Shown here: positions 8,361 through 16,695 of the stretch, piece after piece
Position numbering within the stretch: the first letter of the stretch is position 1
Layout: every line of letters begins with the position of its first letter
Assembly: GCA_964611145.1 (NCBI GenBank)
Contig: CAZSYM010000021.1
Location: 1 to 34,942, forward strand
Source: WFQV01 sp964611145
Lineage (GTDB): Bacteria > Bacteroidota > Ignavibacteria > Ignavibacteriales > Melioribacteraceae
Length of the DNA stretch: 34,942 nt
Direction: 5' to 3'
Made by a program: the position numbers and the translations under genes
The notes under the pieces: model-generated
Database searches by the model: none
Seen by the model: only the letters and a program-made list of their open reading frames with translations
Told to the model about the DNA's origin: nothing

Positions 8361-9276
8361 ATCGGAAAGCCTTCCCGATAAGAGTTTTAGAATAGTGGCT
8401 CTCGTCGGTGCGAGTGTTCTACTGGTTATTATCTTTGCCCTTTTTGTAGAGCTTTTCCGGAGTTCTTGGCTTTCTATTGAAAAGTTCGGATGGAGTTTTT
8501 TGGTGTCAAATGTATGGGACCCCGTTCGCGGAGAATTCGGAGCGGCGGCAAGCATTTGGGGAACTCTTGTCTCCACATTTATAGCGATGATTATCGCGGT
8601 GCCTCTTGCAATTCTTATTGCCTTTTTTTTGGTGGAAATTTTGCCCGAGAAATTGAGTGCCTTTGTCGGAACGGGCATTGAGCTTCTTGCGGCTATACCG
8701 AGTATTATTTATGGTATGTGGGGATTGTTTGTCTTCGCGCCTTTTATGGCGAAGTACATACAACCAACTATGAAAGAGATTTTTGGCGAAAGTGTTTTTT
8801 TCAGTGGTCCCCCGTTGGGCATCGGTATGCTGACGGCGGGAATAATTCTTGCTTTTATGATTTTACCTTTTATTTCTTCTGTTGTGAGGGATGTGTTCAT
8901 GATGGTCCCTTCCGTGGTGAAAGAATCCGCCCATGGAATGGGTGCCTCGTTGTGGGAGGTTACACATAAAGTTACCGTGCGCTATGGATTGCAAGGAATA
9001 ATCGGTGCTACCTTGCTCGGATTGGGGCGTGCAATAGGCGAAACAATGGCTGTGACGTTTGTAATAGGAAACACGCACAAAATTTCAATGTCGCTTTTCG
9101 CTCCGGCGAATAGCATTACCGCTACGCTTGCCAATGAATTTGCGGAAGCTTCCGAACCGCTTTATGTGAGTTCCTTAATAGAGTTGGGTTTGATATTGTT
9201 GGTTATAACTTTTGTTATTCAAGTGATAGCCCAGATTTGGCTTAAGCGTGTTAAAAAATCTGTGGGGATACAATGA
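8332..9276 (+). CDS. pstC: Phosphate ABC transporter permease PstC
   Basis: This is one of the two inner-membrane channel subunits of the high-affinity phosphate importer. About six hydrophobic helices are seen, beginning near residues 21-41 (VALVGASVLLVIIFALF). The cytoplasmic coupling loop for the ATPase is GLGRAIGETMAVTFVIGN. The start at ATG 8332 gives 314 residues, the usual size; the longer frame from 8275 would add 19 basic residues inside pstS. It overlaps the end of pstS and has an ATGA overlap with pstA, so the subunits are translationally linked. Confidence 0.94.
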   Translation: MKKLFKERNKSESLPDKSFRIVALVGASVLLVIIFALFVELFRSSWLSIEKFGWSFLVSNVWDPVRGEFGAAASIWGTLVSTFIAMIIAVPLAILIAFFLVEILPEKLSAFVGTGIELLAAIPSIIYGMWGLFVFAPFMAKYIQPTMKEIFGESVFFSGPPLGIGMLTAGIILAFMILPFISSVVRDVFMMVPSVVKESAHGMGASLWEVTHKVTVRYGLQGIIGATLLGLGRAIGETMAVTFVIGNTHKISMSLFAPANSITATLANEFAEASEPLYVSSLIELGLILLVITFVIQVIAQIWLKRVKKSVGIQ

Positions 9277-10127
9277 GAAAACGTTCGCCGTTTTTTCGAA
9301 AGATAATTAACAAGGGAGTCATAGGGCTTTCATGGATTTCCGCCTTGCTCGGCTTGTTCGTTTTAGGCTGGATTCTTTATACCGTTGCGGTGCGGGGCTT
9401 TTCGGCTTTTGATTTTGCATTTTTCACAGAACTGCCAAATCCTCCCGGAATAGAAGGAGGCGGATTGGCGAATGCGATTTTGGGCACTTTGCTCCTGACG
9501 ACTTTGGCTACCGTGATAGGCGTACCGATAGGATTGCTTGCAGGTATTTATCTTAGCGAGTACGGAATGAAGTCCAAATTTGCAGAGCAGGTGCGATTCT
9601 ATTCCAATGTCTTGATGGGCGTTCCCTCGATAATAATCGGTATTTTTGTTTATGCAATTTTGGTTGTGCCTTTCGGCAATTTTTCCGCGTATGCCGGTGC
9701 CGTGGCGCTCGCGGTAATGATGATCCCCGTTGTTACGAGGACTACCGAAGATATGCTGAGGATGGTGCCCGCCGCCATTAGGGAATCGGCACTTGCATTG
9801 GGAACGCCGCGGTGGAAAACGACCTTGGAAATAGTCTTTAAATACGCACGGAAAGGATTGGTTACCGGTGTTATGCTTGCGGTTGCGAGAATTAGCGGGG
9901 AGACGGCGCCTTTGCTTTTTACCGCTTTGAACAGTCCCTACTGGATTTCCGGCTTGAATCAGCCCGTTCCCAACTTGACGGTTACGATTTTCAATTATGC
10001 AATGTCCCCTTACGAGGATTGGCAAAAAATGGCTTGGGGCGCTTCGTTACTTATTACAGTTGGGGTGTTTACGGTTACTTTGTTTACAAGATTTTCATTC
10101 AAAGAAAGAACGAGAATTAAAAAATGA
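9273..10127 (+). CDS. pstA: Phosphate ABC transporter permease PstA
   Basis: Second channel subunit of the phosphate importer. It has about six transmembrane helices (first near residues 15-38), the AILGTLLLTTLATVIGVPIG region and the coupling loop LAVARISGETAPLLFTAL. At 284 residues it is normal. Both ends overlap their neighbours by ATGA: pstC upstream (9273-9276) and pstB downstream (10124-10127). Confidence 0.95.
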   Translation: MRKRSPFFRKIINKGVIGLSWISALLGLFVLGWILYTVAVRGFSAFDFAFFTELPNPPGIEGGGLANAILGTLLLTTLATVIGVPIGLLAGIYLSEYGMKSKFAEQVRFYSNVLMGVPSIIIGIFVYAILVVPFGNFSAYAGAVALAVMMIPVVTRTTEDMLRMVPAAIRESALALGTPRWKTTLEIVFKYARKGLVTGVMLAVARISGETAPLLFTALNSPYWISGLNQPVPNLTVTIFNYAMSPYEDWQKMAWGASLLITVGVFTVTLFTRFSFKERTRIKK

Positions 10128-10957
10128 AAGACAGTTTGATTGGACGGAGAAAACAAGTGGAAACAAAAGAAGAAAAGTTTCCGGAACGAGAAGGGAAAAA
10201 TGTCAGAGGAAAGATTGAAGTAAAAAACTTAAACTTTTTTTACGGCGAGCATCAGGCGTTGTTTGATAATAATATTGTTATTGAGCCGAAAAAAGTTACG
10301 GCTATTATCGGTCCCTCGGGCTGTGGAAAATCTACACATCTCCGTGTGTACAATAGGATTTTTGAATTATATCCCGACCAACGTGCCGTGGGGGAGGTAC
10401 TTCTGGACGGGGAAAACATCCTCGCTCCCGAAGTGGATTTGTTGGAATTGCGGAAACGAATCGGAATGATTTTTCAAAAACCCACACCTTTCCCCATGAG
10501 TGTTTTTGATAATGTGGCGTTCGGATTGAAATTGCATTATAAATTAACCAAGAGCGAATTGCACGAGCGGGTCGAAAAAGCCTTGCGTCAAGCGGCTCTC
10601 TGGGACGAGGTTAAGGATAAATTAAAAAAGCCCGGGACGGCTCTTTCAGGCGGGCAACAACAGAGATTGAGCATTGCAAGGGCAATTGCCGTAGAACCGG
10701 AAATTCTTCTGATGGATGAACCAACCTCGGCAATTGACCCTGTGGCAACCGCTAAAATTGAAGACCTGATAGAACAATTGCGTGGGAAATACACGATTGT
10801 GATTGTAACTCATAATATGCAGCAGGCGGCTCGAGTTTCCGATTTTACGGCTTTTTTCTATGAAGGGCACATTGTTGAATACGGTATTACGAAGGAATTG
10901 TTTACGCGCCCGAAGAAAAAACAAACGGAAAATTATATCACCGGTAGATTCGGTTAA
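10124..10957 (+). CDS. pstB: Phosphate ABC transporter ATP-binding protein PstB
   Basis: The ATPase of the importer. Walker A is GPSGCGKST (residues 63-71), the Q-loop is IGMIFQKPTPFPMSVFDNV, the signature is LSGGQQQRL, Walker B is ILLMDEPTSAIDP and the H-loop is IVTHNMQQA. The segment after Walker A reads HLRVYNRIFELYPDQRAVGEV instead of the common FLRTLNRMND type, and the SAIDP replaces the usual SALDP; both look like lineage variation. About 28 extra N-terminal residues, rich in Lys, Arg and Glu, precede the ABC domain. The start overlaps pstA (ATGA) and phoU follows after 25 bases. Confidence 0.95.
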   Translation: MKDSLIGRRKQVETKEEKFPEREGKNVRGKIEVKNLNFFYGEHQALFDNNIVIEPKKVTAIIGPSGCGKSTHLRVYNRIFELYPDQRAVGEVLLDGENILAPEVDLLELRKRIGMIFQKPTPFPMSVFDNVAFGLKLHYKLTKSELHERVEKALRQAALWDEVKDKLKKPGTALSGGQQQRLSIARAIAVEPEILLMDEPTSAIDPVATAKIEDLIEQLRGKYTIVIVTHNMQQAARVSDFTAFFYEGHIVEYGITKELFTRPKKKQTENYITGRFG

Positions 10958-10982
10958 GTTATATTAACAAAAAGGAGCAGAA

Positions 10983-11642
10983 ATGACTTTACATTTTCAA
11001 CGCGAAGTTGACAAACTTAAACGGATGATTCTTAATGAAGCCTCGATTATAGAAAGCGATCTCAGAAAGGCTTTGAAAGCATTGCAAAACAGAGATGAAA
11101 CTCTCGCTACCGAAGTTAAGAATTCCGATTTTGTTGTTGATAAAATGGAGGTCGAAATAGAAGAGGAGGCATTGAAAATTCTTGCCTTGCATCAACCAGT
11201 TGCAATCGATTTGCGCTATATTATTTCCGTTATTAAGATTAACAACGATTTGGAAAGAATAGGAGATTTGACTGCAAACATTGCGGCGCGTACGACGGAG
11301 CTTAAAAAGTTTCCGCATTTGCCTATACCTCCTAATATCATTAAAATGGCGGAAGTCGCTTTGAACATGGTGAAGGAAAGCCTTGATTCATTGATAAATA
11401 TGGATACGAAACTTTCGGCGAAGGTTTGCGAGGAAGATGAGATAGTTGATGACCTTCATAAGGAAACATATAGACTTGTGAGTGAAAAAGTGAAGGAAGA
11501 ACCGAATAATATTACTTTCTTTCTTAAGATTCTCGGGATTTCTAGATATCTTGAAAGAATAGCTGACCATTCTACGAATATTGCCGAAGATGTTATTTAT
11601 ATGGTGGAAGGAAGAATTTCACGGCATCAAAATTGGGTATAA
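10983..11642 (+). CDS. phoU: Phosphate signalling protein PhoU
   Basis: PhoU is a cytoplasmic helical protein that connects PstSCAB to PhoR and restrains phosphate uptake and the Pho response. The 219-residue product shows two similar three-helix halves; the metal-binding repeats ERIGDLTANIA (first half) and ERIADHSTNIAED (second half) match the E-R-x-x-D-x-x-x-N-I signature. The ATG follows AAAAAGGAGCAGAA, a strong ribosome site. It is the last gene of the phosphate block and converges with the LysE-like gene, leaving only two bases between stops and no visible terminator. Confidence 0.95.
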   Translation: MTLHFQREVDKLKRMILNEASIIESDLRKALKALQNRDETLATEVKNSDFVVDKMEVEIEEEALKILALHQPVAIDLRYIISVIKINNDLERIGDLTANIAARTTELKKFPHLPIPPNIIKMAEVALNMVKESLDSLINMDTKLSAKVCEEDEIVDDLHKETYRLVSEKVKEEPNNITFFLKILGISRYLERIADHSTNIAEDVIYMVEGRISRHQNWV

Positions 11643-11644
11643 AT

Positions 11645-12457
11645 TTAAAGTATCATTTTGAAACCCAGATAAACAAAATAAAAAGATAAGAGGGTAAGAA
11701 GGAAGCTGATGGTTTTCATTAAAAGGTTTAGGTATTTTGTGTTAATTTTTTTTCTGTGGCGGTGTAGAAATCTGGAGAAAAAAGAGAACCAGAAATATCC
11801 GCCAAGTCCCACTCCGAAAGCATAGAAAAAGCTTAGGGCGAAAACGGATTTCGGATCTATTTTTTCCCCCTCTTTTTGAGTGTTTTTCCCCTTCAGCTCA
11901 TTTTTTAGGAAATCGGGTTCGTGCATTTGAGAAATAGGTGCCTCCGAATATTTGGAAATTTTTGTTACATTTCTTTCGATTACAATATCAAGTCCGCCGG
12001 TGTCCAATCCTATTGTGGAAGCAAATGTGAGTATAAAAAAAGATGTGGTTAGCCAACCAAAAAAGACCCCGGGATTTGTAAGGTTGACAGCGAAACCTGT
12101 TCTAAATCCTCCTTCCTCGGGATTATCGTCTCCCTTTTTTCCGGAAATTTCGGAGAGATGAAAATTTAATCGGGCTATCTTGCACGCTATATATCCGACT
12201 AAGATTGCGCCACCCCAGAATAGATAGGGAATAAAAGGCTGGTAATATTTATAAAGGTAAGTAACGCCGACCATAGAAGCGAAAACGTAAATAAAATCCA
12301 CTATTGCCGCACCGAAAGCCGCGCGTATGGCAAAACGTAGACGTCCGTGAAGAGAGTTTGAGATTACCATGGCGGCAACTGGGCCAGCTGCCGGAACGGA
12401 AAAAACAAATCCGACTATTATTCCTATTATCGTTAATGTAATTGCGCTTAAAATCAT
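11645..12457 (-). CDS. LysE/RhtB-type amino-acid exporter-like membrane protein
   Basis: A LysE-superfamily inner-membrane protein. The N-terminus IGIIVGFVFSVPAAGPVAAMVI matches the LysE/RhtB pattern of a first helix followed by a Pro-Gly-Pro-like motif, and LTNPGVFFGWL matches the conserved Asn-Pro in the fourth helix. About six transmembrane helices are likely. It is long for the family (270 against about 205): a hydrophilic segment at about residues 151-203 is inserted before the last helices. No Shine-Dalgarno is clear before the ATG. Substrate unknown; amino-acid export is the family role. Confidence 0.75.
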   Translation of the reverse strand: MILSAITLTIIGIIVGFVFSVPAAGPVAAMVISNSLHGRLRFAIRAAFGAAIVDFIYVFASMVGVTYLYKYYQPFIPYLFWGGAILVGYIACKIARLNFHLSEISGKKGDDNPEEGGFRTGFAVNLTNPGVFFGWLTTSFFILTFASTIGLDTGGLDIVIERNVTKISKYSEAPISQMHEPDFLKNELKGKNTQKEGEKIDPKSVFALSFFYAFGVGLGGYFWFSFFSRFLHRHRKKINTKYLNLLMKTISFLLTLLSFYFVYLGFKMIL

Positions 12458-12533
12458 TAAACTGAAATATCCATTTAAACCAAAATACTAAGATAAGAAA
12501 TTATCGGTTTTTTTGAGGGGAATGAATTTTTCT

Positions 12534-13388
12534 TTAGCGTGTTGGATATTTTCTCTGATTGTTATGAATGTTTATTTTGAACCCGGGTACTTTGTAATTG
12601 ATTTTTTTGTTTATATCTATTTTGAACAAGTTTTGCGGATTAACGAGTCTTACAATCATCACCTCAGCGATTTTCTCAATCGGTGCCATGTCGTCTCCCA
12701 ATCCGTTCGTTCCTTTTTGACTTGACCAATACACCGCATAATATTTGTCGTTTTTATCTTTGTACCAGCCTAAAAAAACTACCGAATGTCCTCCGCCGTG
12801 TTTCCATGAGATATTCATAAAATCTCCGGGGCGAGCTTCTTCGGGAGGGATAACCTTACCCATATTGGAATATTGAACAAGGGCATAATGATTTCCGTAG
12901 CCGTCGGCGTTCCATTTGCCCCAAAATTTGATTTTGTCTTCTCGCCGACTCCCGTCAGATTCCTGCATTCGCATAGCCTCGAAAATTTCGGGTGAAAGGG
13001 AATCGGCTTTGTTTTTAAAAATCATGTTAAGTGCTTCGATGAACGCGCTGTATGAAGAACCGCTACAAAAACTGGTTTTTCTTTCGACGTGTATTAACTT
13101 TTTCCCGAACAGGGACAAGTCATAGCCGATGGGAGCTTCGGGAGGAGATGCTTTTGGGTCGGCAAAATAACCGCCACCGTCGAGAGCAGTGGCTTGAACT
13201 TTATCAATGGCTTTTAAAATAAACTTATTATAACCGGGGGCAAATTTGCCAAGGGTCTCGAAATGCCTTGTGTTATGCGTTCCGTTGTTGATGTCCGAAT
13301 CATTTAGGAAAAACCAACCCTTACCCGATTGAGCAAAAAGAGTAAGGGAAATTGCACAGCTAATAAGAATGATTTTAAAAAGACGCAT
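12534..13388 (-). CDS. Secreted NlpC/P60- or CHAP-like cysteine hydrolase (probable)
   Basis: A signal peptide (cleavage near FAQS, residue 20) leads a 284-residue exported protein. Cys108 in FCSGSSYSAFIEAL sits at the start of a helix, and PGDFMNI (187-193) with GGGHSVVFLGWY (198-209, His201) follow, then a strand with YWSSQ (220-224). Cys-helix, PGD, GHxVxFLG and a later polar residue is the arrangement of papain-fold peptidoglycan hydrolases. I infer a Cys108-His201 dyad and a wall or peptide substrate; exact family unproven. Leader bases ATCGAGGT precede its start and also that of the divergent lipoprotein gene. Confidence 0.6.
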   Translation of the reverse strand: MRLFKIILISCAISLTLFAQSGKGWFFLNDSDINNGTHNTRHFETLGKFAPGYNKFILKAIDKVQATALDGGGYFADPKASPPEAPIGYDLSLFGKKLIHVERKTSFCSGSSYSAFIEALNMIFKNKADSLSPEIFEAMRMQESDGSRREDKIKFWGKWNADGYGNHYALVQYSNMGKVIPPEEARPGDFMNISWKHGGGHSVVFLGWYKDKNDKYYAVYWSSQKGTNGLGDDMAPIEKIAEVMIVRLVNPQNLFKIDINKKINYKVPGFKINIHNNQRKYPTR

Positions 13389-13392
13389 ACTT

Positions 13393-13495
13393 ACCTCGAT
13401 TTTTAAAAATCTGGTTTTAAAGCTACAAATTATTTCTTTCTATAGAATCAAAAATTATATATCTTGCACGTTCTTTTTAAAAAAAATATCGAGGT
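13393..13495. promoter_or_regulatory. Divergent intergenic region with mirrored ATCGAGGT leaders
   Basis: ACCTCGAT (13393-13400) and ATCGAGGT (13488-13495) are reverse complements, each placed as the ribosome-binding region of the outward-facing gene, and each next to a run of A or T. The space between is very AT-rich and no convincing promoter pair could be fixed. The symmetry may be chance, or may give both messages a common leader. Confidence 0.3.
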
Positions 13496-13499
13496 TGGA

Positions 13500-13997
13500 A
13501 TGTTAAAAAAACTTTTTTTGGTGATTTTCGCACTTTCTTTTGTTGTAGCAGGATGTCAGAAAAATGAAGAGCCGACGGGTCCCGAAGATGGCGGAGGCAA
13601 CGGTGGTGATGCAGCAGTTAACACTATAATTTTTAGCGGAGATAAAGAAGGGACGTTAAAGGATTTAATCGTAAGCTCCTGGCTGGAAGAGGGTACGCTT
13701 TTGGTAACCGCAAAGGATACAAGCGCCAATTACCTTTTTACGCTAATGTCCCAGGATGGCGTTTCCGTGAAAGGGGGAAATAGCTATGATGTTCCAAGTC
13801 AATTTACCCCGACTTTTATGATAGTGGATCAAAATGCTTTGTACGATTTTTTTTCGGGGACTGTTAAAATTGAATCTGTGGGGAATTTTTCGGCAAAAGG
13901 TTCGTTCACGGGCAAGGCATATTTTACTTCCTTACAGACTTATGAAACAGATTCCACGCGAGTGTTGAATCTCACGATAAATTTTGTCGTTGAATAA
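13500..13997 (+). CDS. Small lipoprotein of unknown function
   Basis: The 165-residue product has a lipoprotein signal with lipobox VVAGC, then a charged and Gly-rich linker (EDGGGNGGDAA) and a beta-rich domain with alternating hydrophobic residues (EEGTLLVTAKDTS, GSFTGKAYF). I do not recognise the family. The start ATG 13500 follows GAGGTTGGA; an upstream in-frame start would put 12 extra residues before the signal. It diverges from the cysteine hydrolase gene, with which it shares a mirrored leader. Outer-membrane anchoring is likely in this group of bacteria. Confidence 0.7.
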   Translation: MLKKLFLVIFALSFVVAGCQKNEEPTGPEDGGGNGGDAAVNTIIFSGDKEGTLKDLIVSSWLEEGTLLVTAKDTSANYLFTLMSQDGVSVKGGNSYDVPSQFTPTFMIVDQNALYDFFSGTVKIESVGNFSAKGSFTGKAYFTSLQTYETDSTRVLNLTINFVVE

Positions 13998-14092
13998 TAT
14001 TCCGAATACTGACTAAAAAAACTTTTTAATCTTCTTTGCTATTCGGCGGTGAAAAGTGTAATTTAATCGGATAAGGTATATTATTTTATGAA

Positions 14093-15154
14093 TTGATTGT
14101 GAAGATAAAAAATTTTAACGGCATAGAAATAAAGCCAAAGATAATAAAGAACCCCGAGAAACCGGTTTGGCAGGAACGTTTGATTGTTCAAACGTTTTAC
14201 TTGTTTCTTGTCATTTGGATTGGTATTCAGTTTCATTTCTTTGTTCGTTGGCTTGAAAGTGGCGGGCTTTCGCATTTTACTGAACGCCCGCCCGGAGTGG
14301 AGGCGTTTTTACCGATAGGTTCTCTGATGAGCCTTCTCTATTTTTTTAAGACGGGAAACATCAACATGATTCACCCTGCCGGGCTTTTTATTTTTGTGGC
14401 TATTCTTACGGTTTCTTTTCTGTTTGGAAAATCGTTTTGTAGCTGGATTTGTCCTATTGGAATGCTTTCCGAATATATCGGTGAGTTCGGCGCCAAAATG
14501 GAAGAAAAAATTTTCGGTAAGGAATTCAAACTCCCCAAAATATTGGATTATCCTTTGCGTAGCCTGAAATATTTTTTGATGTTCTTTTTTGTTTATGCCG
14601 TTTTCACGATGACCACAGAAGAACTGAAAGCATTTCTGAATAGTCCCTATAACGTCTTGGTTGACGTTAAAATGTACTATTTCTTTGCTCATATTACCAT
14701 GTTTTCTTTTACCGTTATTGCAATTTTGTTTTTTCTTTCGATTGTGATACGTAATTTTTGGTGCCGTTATCTTTGTCCTTACGGAGCTTTGTTGGGGATT
14801 TTTTCCCTGTTGAGTGTCTTTAAGATTAAAAGGAATAAGGAAACATGTATAGATTGCGGGCTTTGTGCGCGAGCATGTCCGCATCATATTAAAGTGGATA
14901 AAGTAACTACGGTAATTTCGGACGAGTGTACCACTTGTTTGGCTTGTTTGGATGCTTGTCCCGTTGCCGATACCCTGGAACTTAAGACTGTTGTGGGTAA
15001 TAAAAAGTTGAGTAAAAAATATGTAGGATTAATCATTTTGATTATCTATTTTGCTATTACCGGTTATGGAATGATTTCAGGTAAGTGGCAAAATAATGTC
15101 CCGAAGCAAACGTATTTGGAATTATATAAAAACATAGATAATTATCAACATTAG
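14093..15154 (+). CDS. NapH/CcoG-like polytopic [4Fe-4S] membrane protein
   Basis: A membrane electron-transfer protein of the NapH/CcoG/NosR-C-terminal type. It has about five or six helices (around 30-50, 95-112, 158-173, 199-219, 305-323). Two Cys-x3-Cys-Pro motifs on helix ends (Cys116/Cys120 in CSWICP, Cys224/Cys228 in CRYLCP) precede two ferredoxin motifs (Cys252-262, CIDCGLCARACP; Cys279-289, CTTCLACLDACP). Such proteins pass electrons from quinols or ferredoxin to periplasmic or cofactor-assembly partners. The start is uncertain: TTG at 14093 or GTG at 14099, no ATG fits and the Shine-Dalgarno is weak. A hemerythrin-like gene follows after 10 bases. Confidence 0.8.
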   Translation: MIVKIKNFNGIEIKPKIIKNPEKPVWQERLIVQTFYLFLVIWIGIQFHFFVRWLESGGLSHFTERPPGVEAFLPIGSLMSLLYFFKTGNINMIHPAGLFIFVAILTVSFLFGKSFCSWICPIGMLSEYIGEFGAKMEEKIFGKEFKLPKILDYPLRSLKYFLMFFFVYAVFTMTTEELKAFLNSPYNVLVDVKMYYFFAHITMFSFTVIAILFFLSIVIRNFWCRYLCPYGALLGIFSLLSVFKIKRNKETCIDCGLCARACPHHIKVDKVTTVISDECTTCLACLDACPVADTLELKTVVGNKKLSKKYVGLIILIIYFAITGYGMISGKWQNNVPKQTYLELYKNIDNYQH

Positions 15155-15164
15155 AGAGTTTGAG

Positions 15165-15623
15165 ATGAAAAGACATGAAGCTATTCGCCCTTTGTCCGAG
15201 GATCATCACCAAGCATTGCGGTTGGCGGTTGCCATTCGCAAGAACGCCCCGGCGGTACGCCTTGCGCGAAAATCCGTGGAGGAAAAATTGAGAGAAACCG
15301 AGGAAACTTATCGAAACGAATTAATCCCTCATTTTGAACATGAGGAAGATATACTTTTCCCTATTTGCCGCGGGAGAGATAAGGAATTGGACGAACTGAT
15401 AGATAAGGTTCTTGCAGAGCATGTGATGATTAAAGAAGCGGCGGAAAATTTGCGCAAGGGCGACCCTGTGGAAAATTTGGATAAATTCGGCGAGATGTTG
15501 AATAATCACGTTCGATTGGAAGAAAGACAGGTTTTTCAGAAAATTCAAGAAGTGGTGCCGGAAGAGGAATTGCGTAAGTTAATAGGGAAAATTCCGCTGG
15601 CACACGATAGTTGTAAAATTTAA
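15165..15623 (+). CDS. Hemerythrin-like HHE-domain protein
   Basis: An all-helical protein of 152 residues with histidines and acids spaced as in hemerythrin HHE domains: His14-His15, His56, Glu60, His86, His115 and Glu119 or Glu120. These would hold a non-haem diiron site that binds O2 or NO, or senses redox state. No signal peptide, so cytoplasmic. It sits 10 bases after the iron-sulfur membrane protein and is probably in the same transcript, suggesting joint handling of O2, NO or iron-sulfur repair. It is not a full RIC/YtfE protein, since the N-terminal ScdA domain is absent. Confidence 0.8.
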   Translation: MKRHEAIRPLSEDHHQALRLAVAIRKNAPAVRLARKSVEEKLRETEETYRNELIPHFEHEEDILFPICRGRDKELDELIDKVLAEHVMIKEAAENLRKGDPVENLDKFGEMLNNHVRLEERQVFQKIQEVVPEEELRKLIGKIPLAHDSCKI

Positions 15624-15691
15624 CAGAACTTTTCCTTTCGGGGTTCGACGGAGAATTTCAAGCGCTACCTGCAAATCAAGTGGGGAGAAAT

Positions 15692-16573
15692 TTAATTGGC
15701 GTGGGCAATTATTAAATATGCTCCGATGATTATGAATAAGGAGGCAATACTTTTCCGAAAAATATTTCTTTCTCTTAAAAGTTTCCCGCTTGCTATTACC
15801 GCAAAAAAGACGGAAAGCCTTTTTATTGTTAACATCAAGGCAACGGCGCCACCTTCCAAGGATTTGATGTAAAAGAGTCTGTAAAGAATTGTGAGCGCGG
15901 AGATTATCAAAAGCATTTTTATTGTATTGCCTTTTAATTTTGAAAGGGAGCTTTGTAATTTGCCCGCACCGATAGCGAAAAAGGCGAAAACCAAAAAGAG
16001 GAATAATTGTTGGAGCAGAACAAAGTCCGTGGGATTCATTTTATATTTTCCAACAAGCAATTTATCGATGACCGAAGAAACGGTGAAAAGCAAAAGTGCA
16101 AAAAGCACGAATTTTTTCTTTGGCGAAGAAAAAAAGATTTTGAACGGTGTTAAGATATTCCTTTCTTTTGTTTCCAAAGTGTAAATTCCCCCGAGCATTA
16201 AAATCATTCCTGCTATTTCGTTCAGCGCCAGTTTTTCATTTAGGAAAAGGAAAGCCGTTACGGCAACGAAAGCGGGAGTGAGTGCCAAAAGCGGAAGAAC
16301 GGATGAAAGCTCATGATTTTTAATTGCAATCATTACGCACAGGAAAGCTCCTGCTCCCAATATCGTCTTGCCCGATAAAATAATGACGGAGGTAATATCG
16401 GGACGAGGGAATGGTACAAGGAGAAGATAAATTAAAACCAGCAGGGCGTTTGCTCCTGCCAAAAGAAAGGAAAACTCTAAAGCTCCCAATTTTTTGAGAA
16501 TCTTTTTTTGTTCTATTGCCGCTCCTGCGGAAAAGATGGCGGAGAGTAATGCAAGGAGAAAATATTTTTCCAA
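15692..16573 (-). CDS. EamA/DMT-superfamily membrane transporter
   Basis: An inner-membrane protein with about ten helices in two repeated halves of five, each ending in a segment like AGMILMLGGIYTLE or SLFIIIGAYLIIA, as in EamA (DUF6) drug/metabolite transporters. The TTG at 16573 is the likely start (293 residues), because AGAAAGGA lies six bases upstream and the first helix follows at once; earlier codons would add a polar tail that runs through a leader hairpin. Family members move amino acids, nucleotide-sugars or other metabolites; the substrate here is unknown. Confidence 0.8.
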   Translation of the reverse strand: MEKYFLLALLSAIFSAGAAIEQKKILKKLGALEFSFLLAGANALLVLIYLLLVPFPRPDITSVIILSGKTILGAGAFLCVMIAIKNHELSSVLPLLALTPAFVAVTAFLFLNEKLALNEIAGMILMLGGIYTLETKERNILTPFKIFFSSPKKKFVLFALLLFTVSSVIDKLLVGKYKMNPTDFVLLQQLFLFLVFAFFAIGAGKLQSSLSKLKGNTIKMLLIISALTILYRLFYIKSLEGGAVALMLTIKRLSVFFAVIASGKLLRERNIFRKSIASLFIIIGAYLIIAHAN

Positions 16574-16612
16574 AACAATTCCTTTCTCGGATAATTCACA
16601 TATGCGATTCTT

Positions 16613-16695
16613 TTCAACTCTGGATGAAAAGAGCATCCGAAGTTGAATTACGGGATATCCCGCCAATTTTACTTGGAATTTTTGATGATTACCAA
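16613..16695 (-). promoter_or_regulatory. Candidate promoter and structured leader of the EamA transporter gene
   Basis: On the minus strand TTGGTA (16690-16695) and TAAAAT (16666-16671) are 18 bases apart. A transcript would begin near 16659, inside the perfect palindrome CGGGATATCCCG (16651-16662), and would contain a hairpin whose 14-base arms (16613-16626 and 16634-16647) pair at 12 positions around a 7-base loop. The leader would be about 85 bases long. There is no T-run after the hairpin, so it is not a simple terminator. It may be a control element; no known riboswitch was recognised. Confidence 0.4.

Noticed and set aside
7629..8678. Long open frame on the minus strand opposite pstS and pstC (349 codons)
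   Set aside because: It lies antisense to two clear genes, and its translation has no recognisable domain; codon bias of the real genes explains the open frame.
9363..10025. Open frame of 220 codons on the minus strand opposite pstA
   Set aside because: Low-complexity, His/Arg/Asn-rich translation with no domain, wholly inside pstA.
13389..13499. Intergenic AT-rich region as an origin or attachment site
   Set aside because: No DnaA-box cluster, no direct repeats and no integrase nearby.
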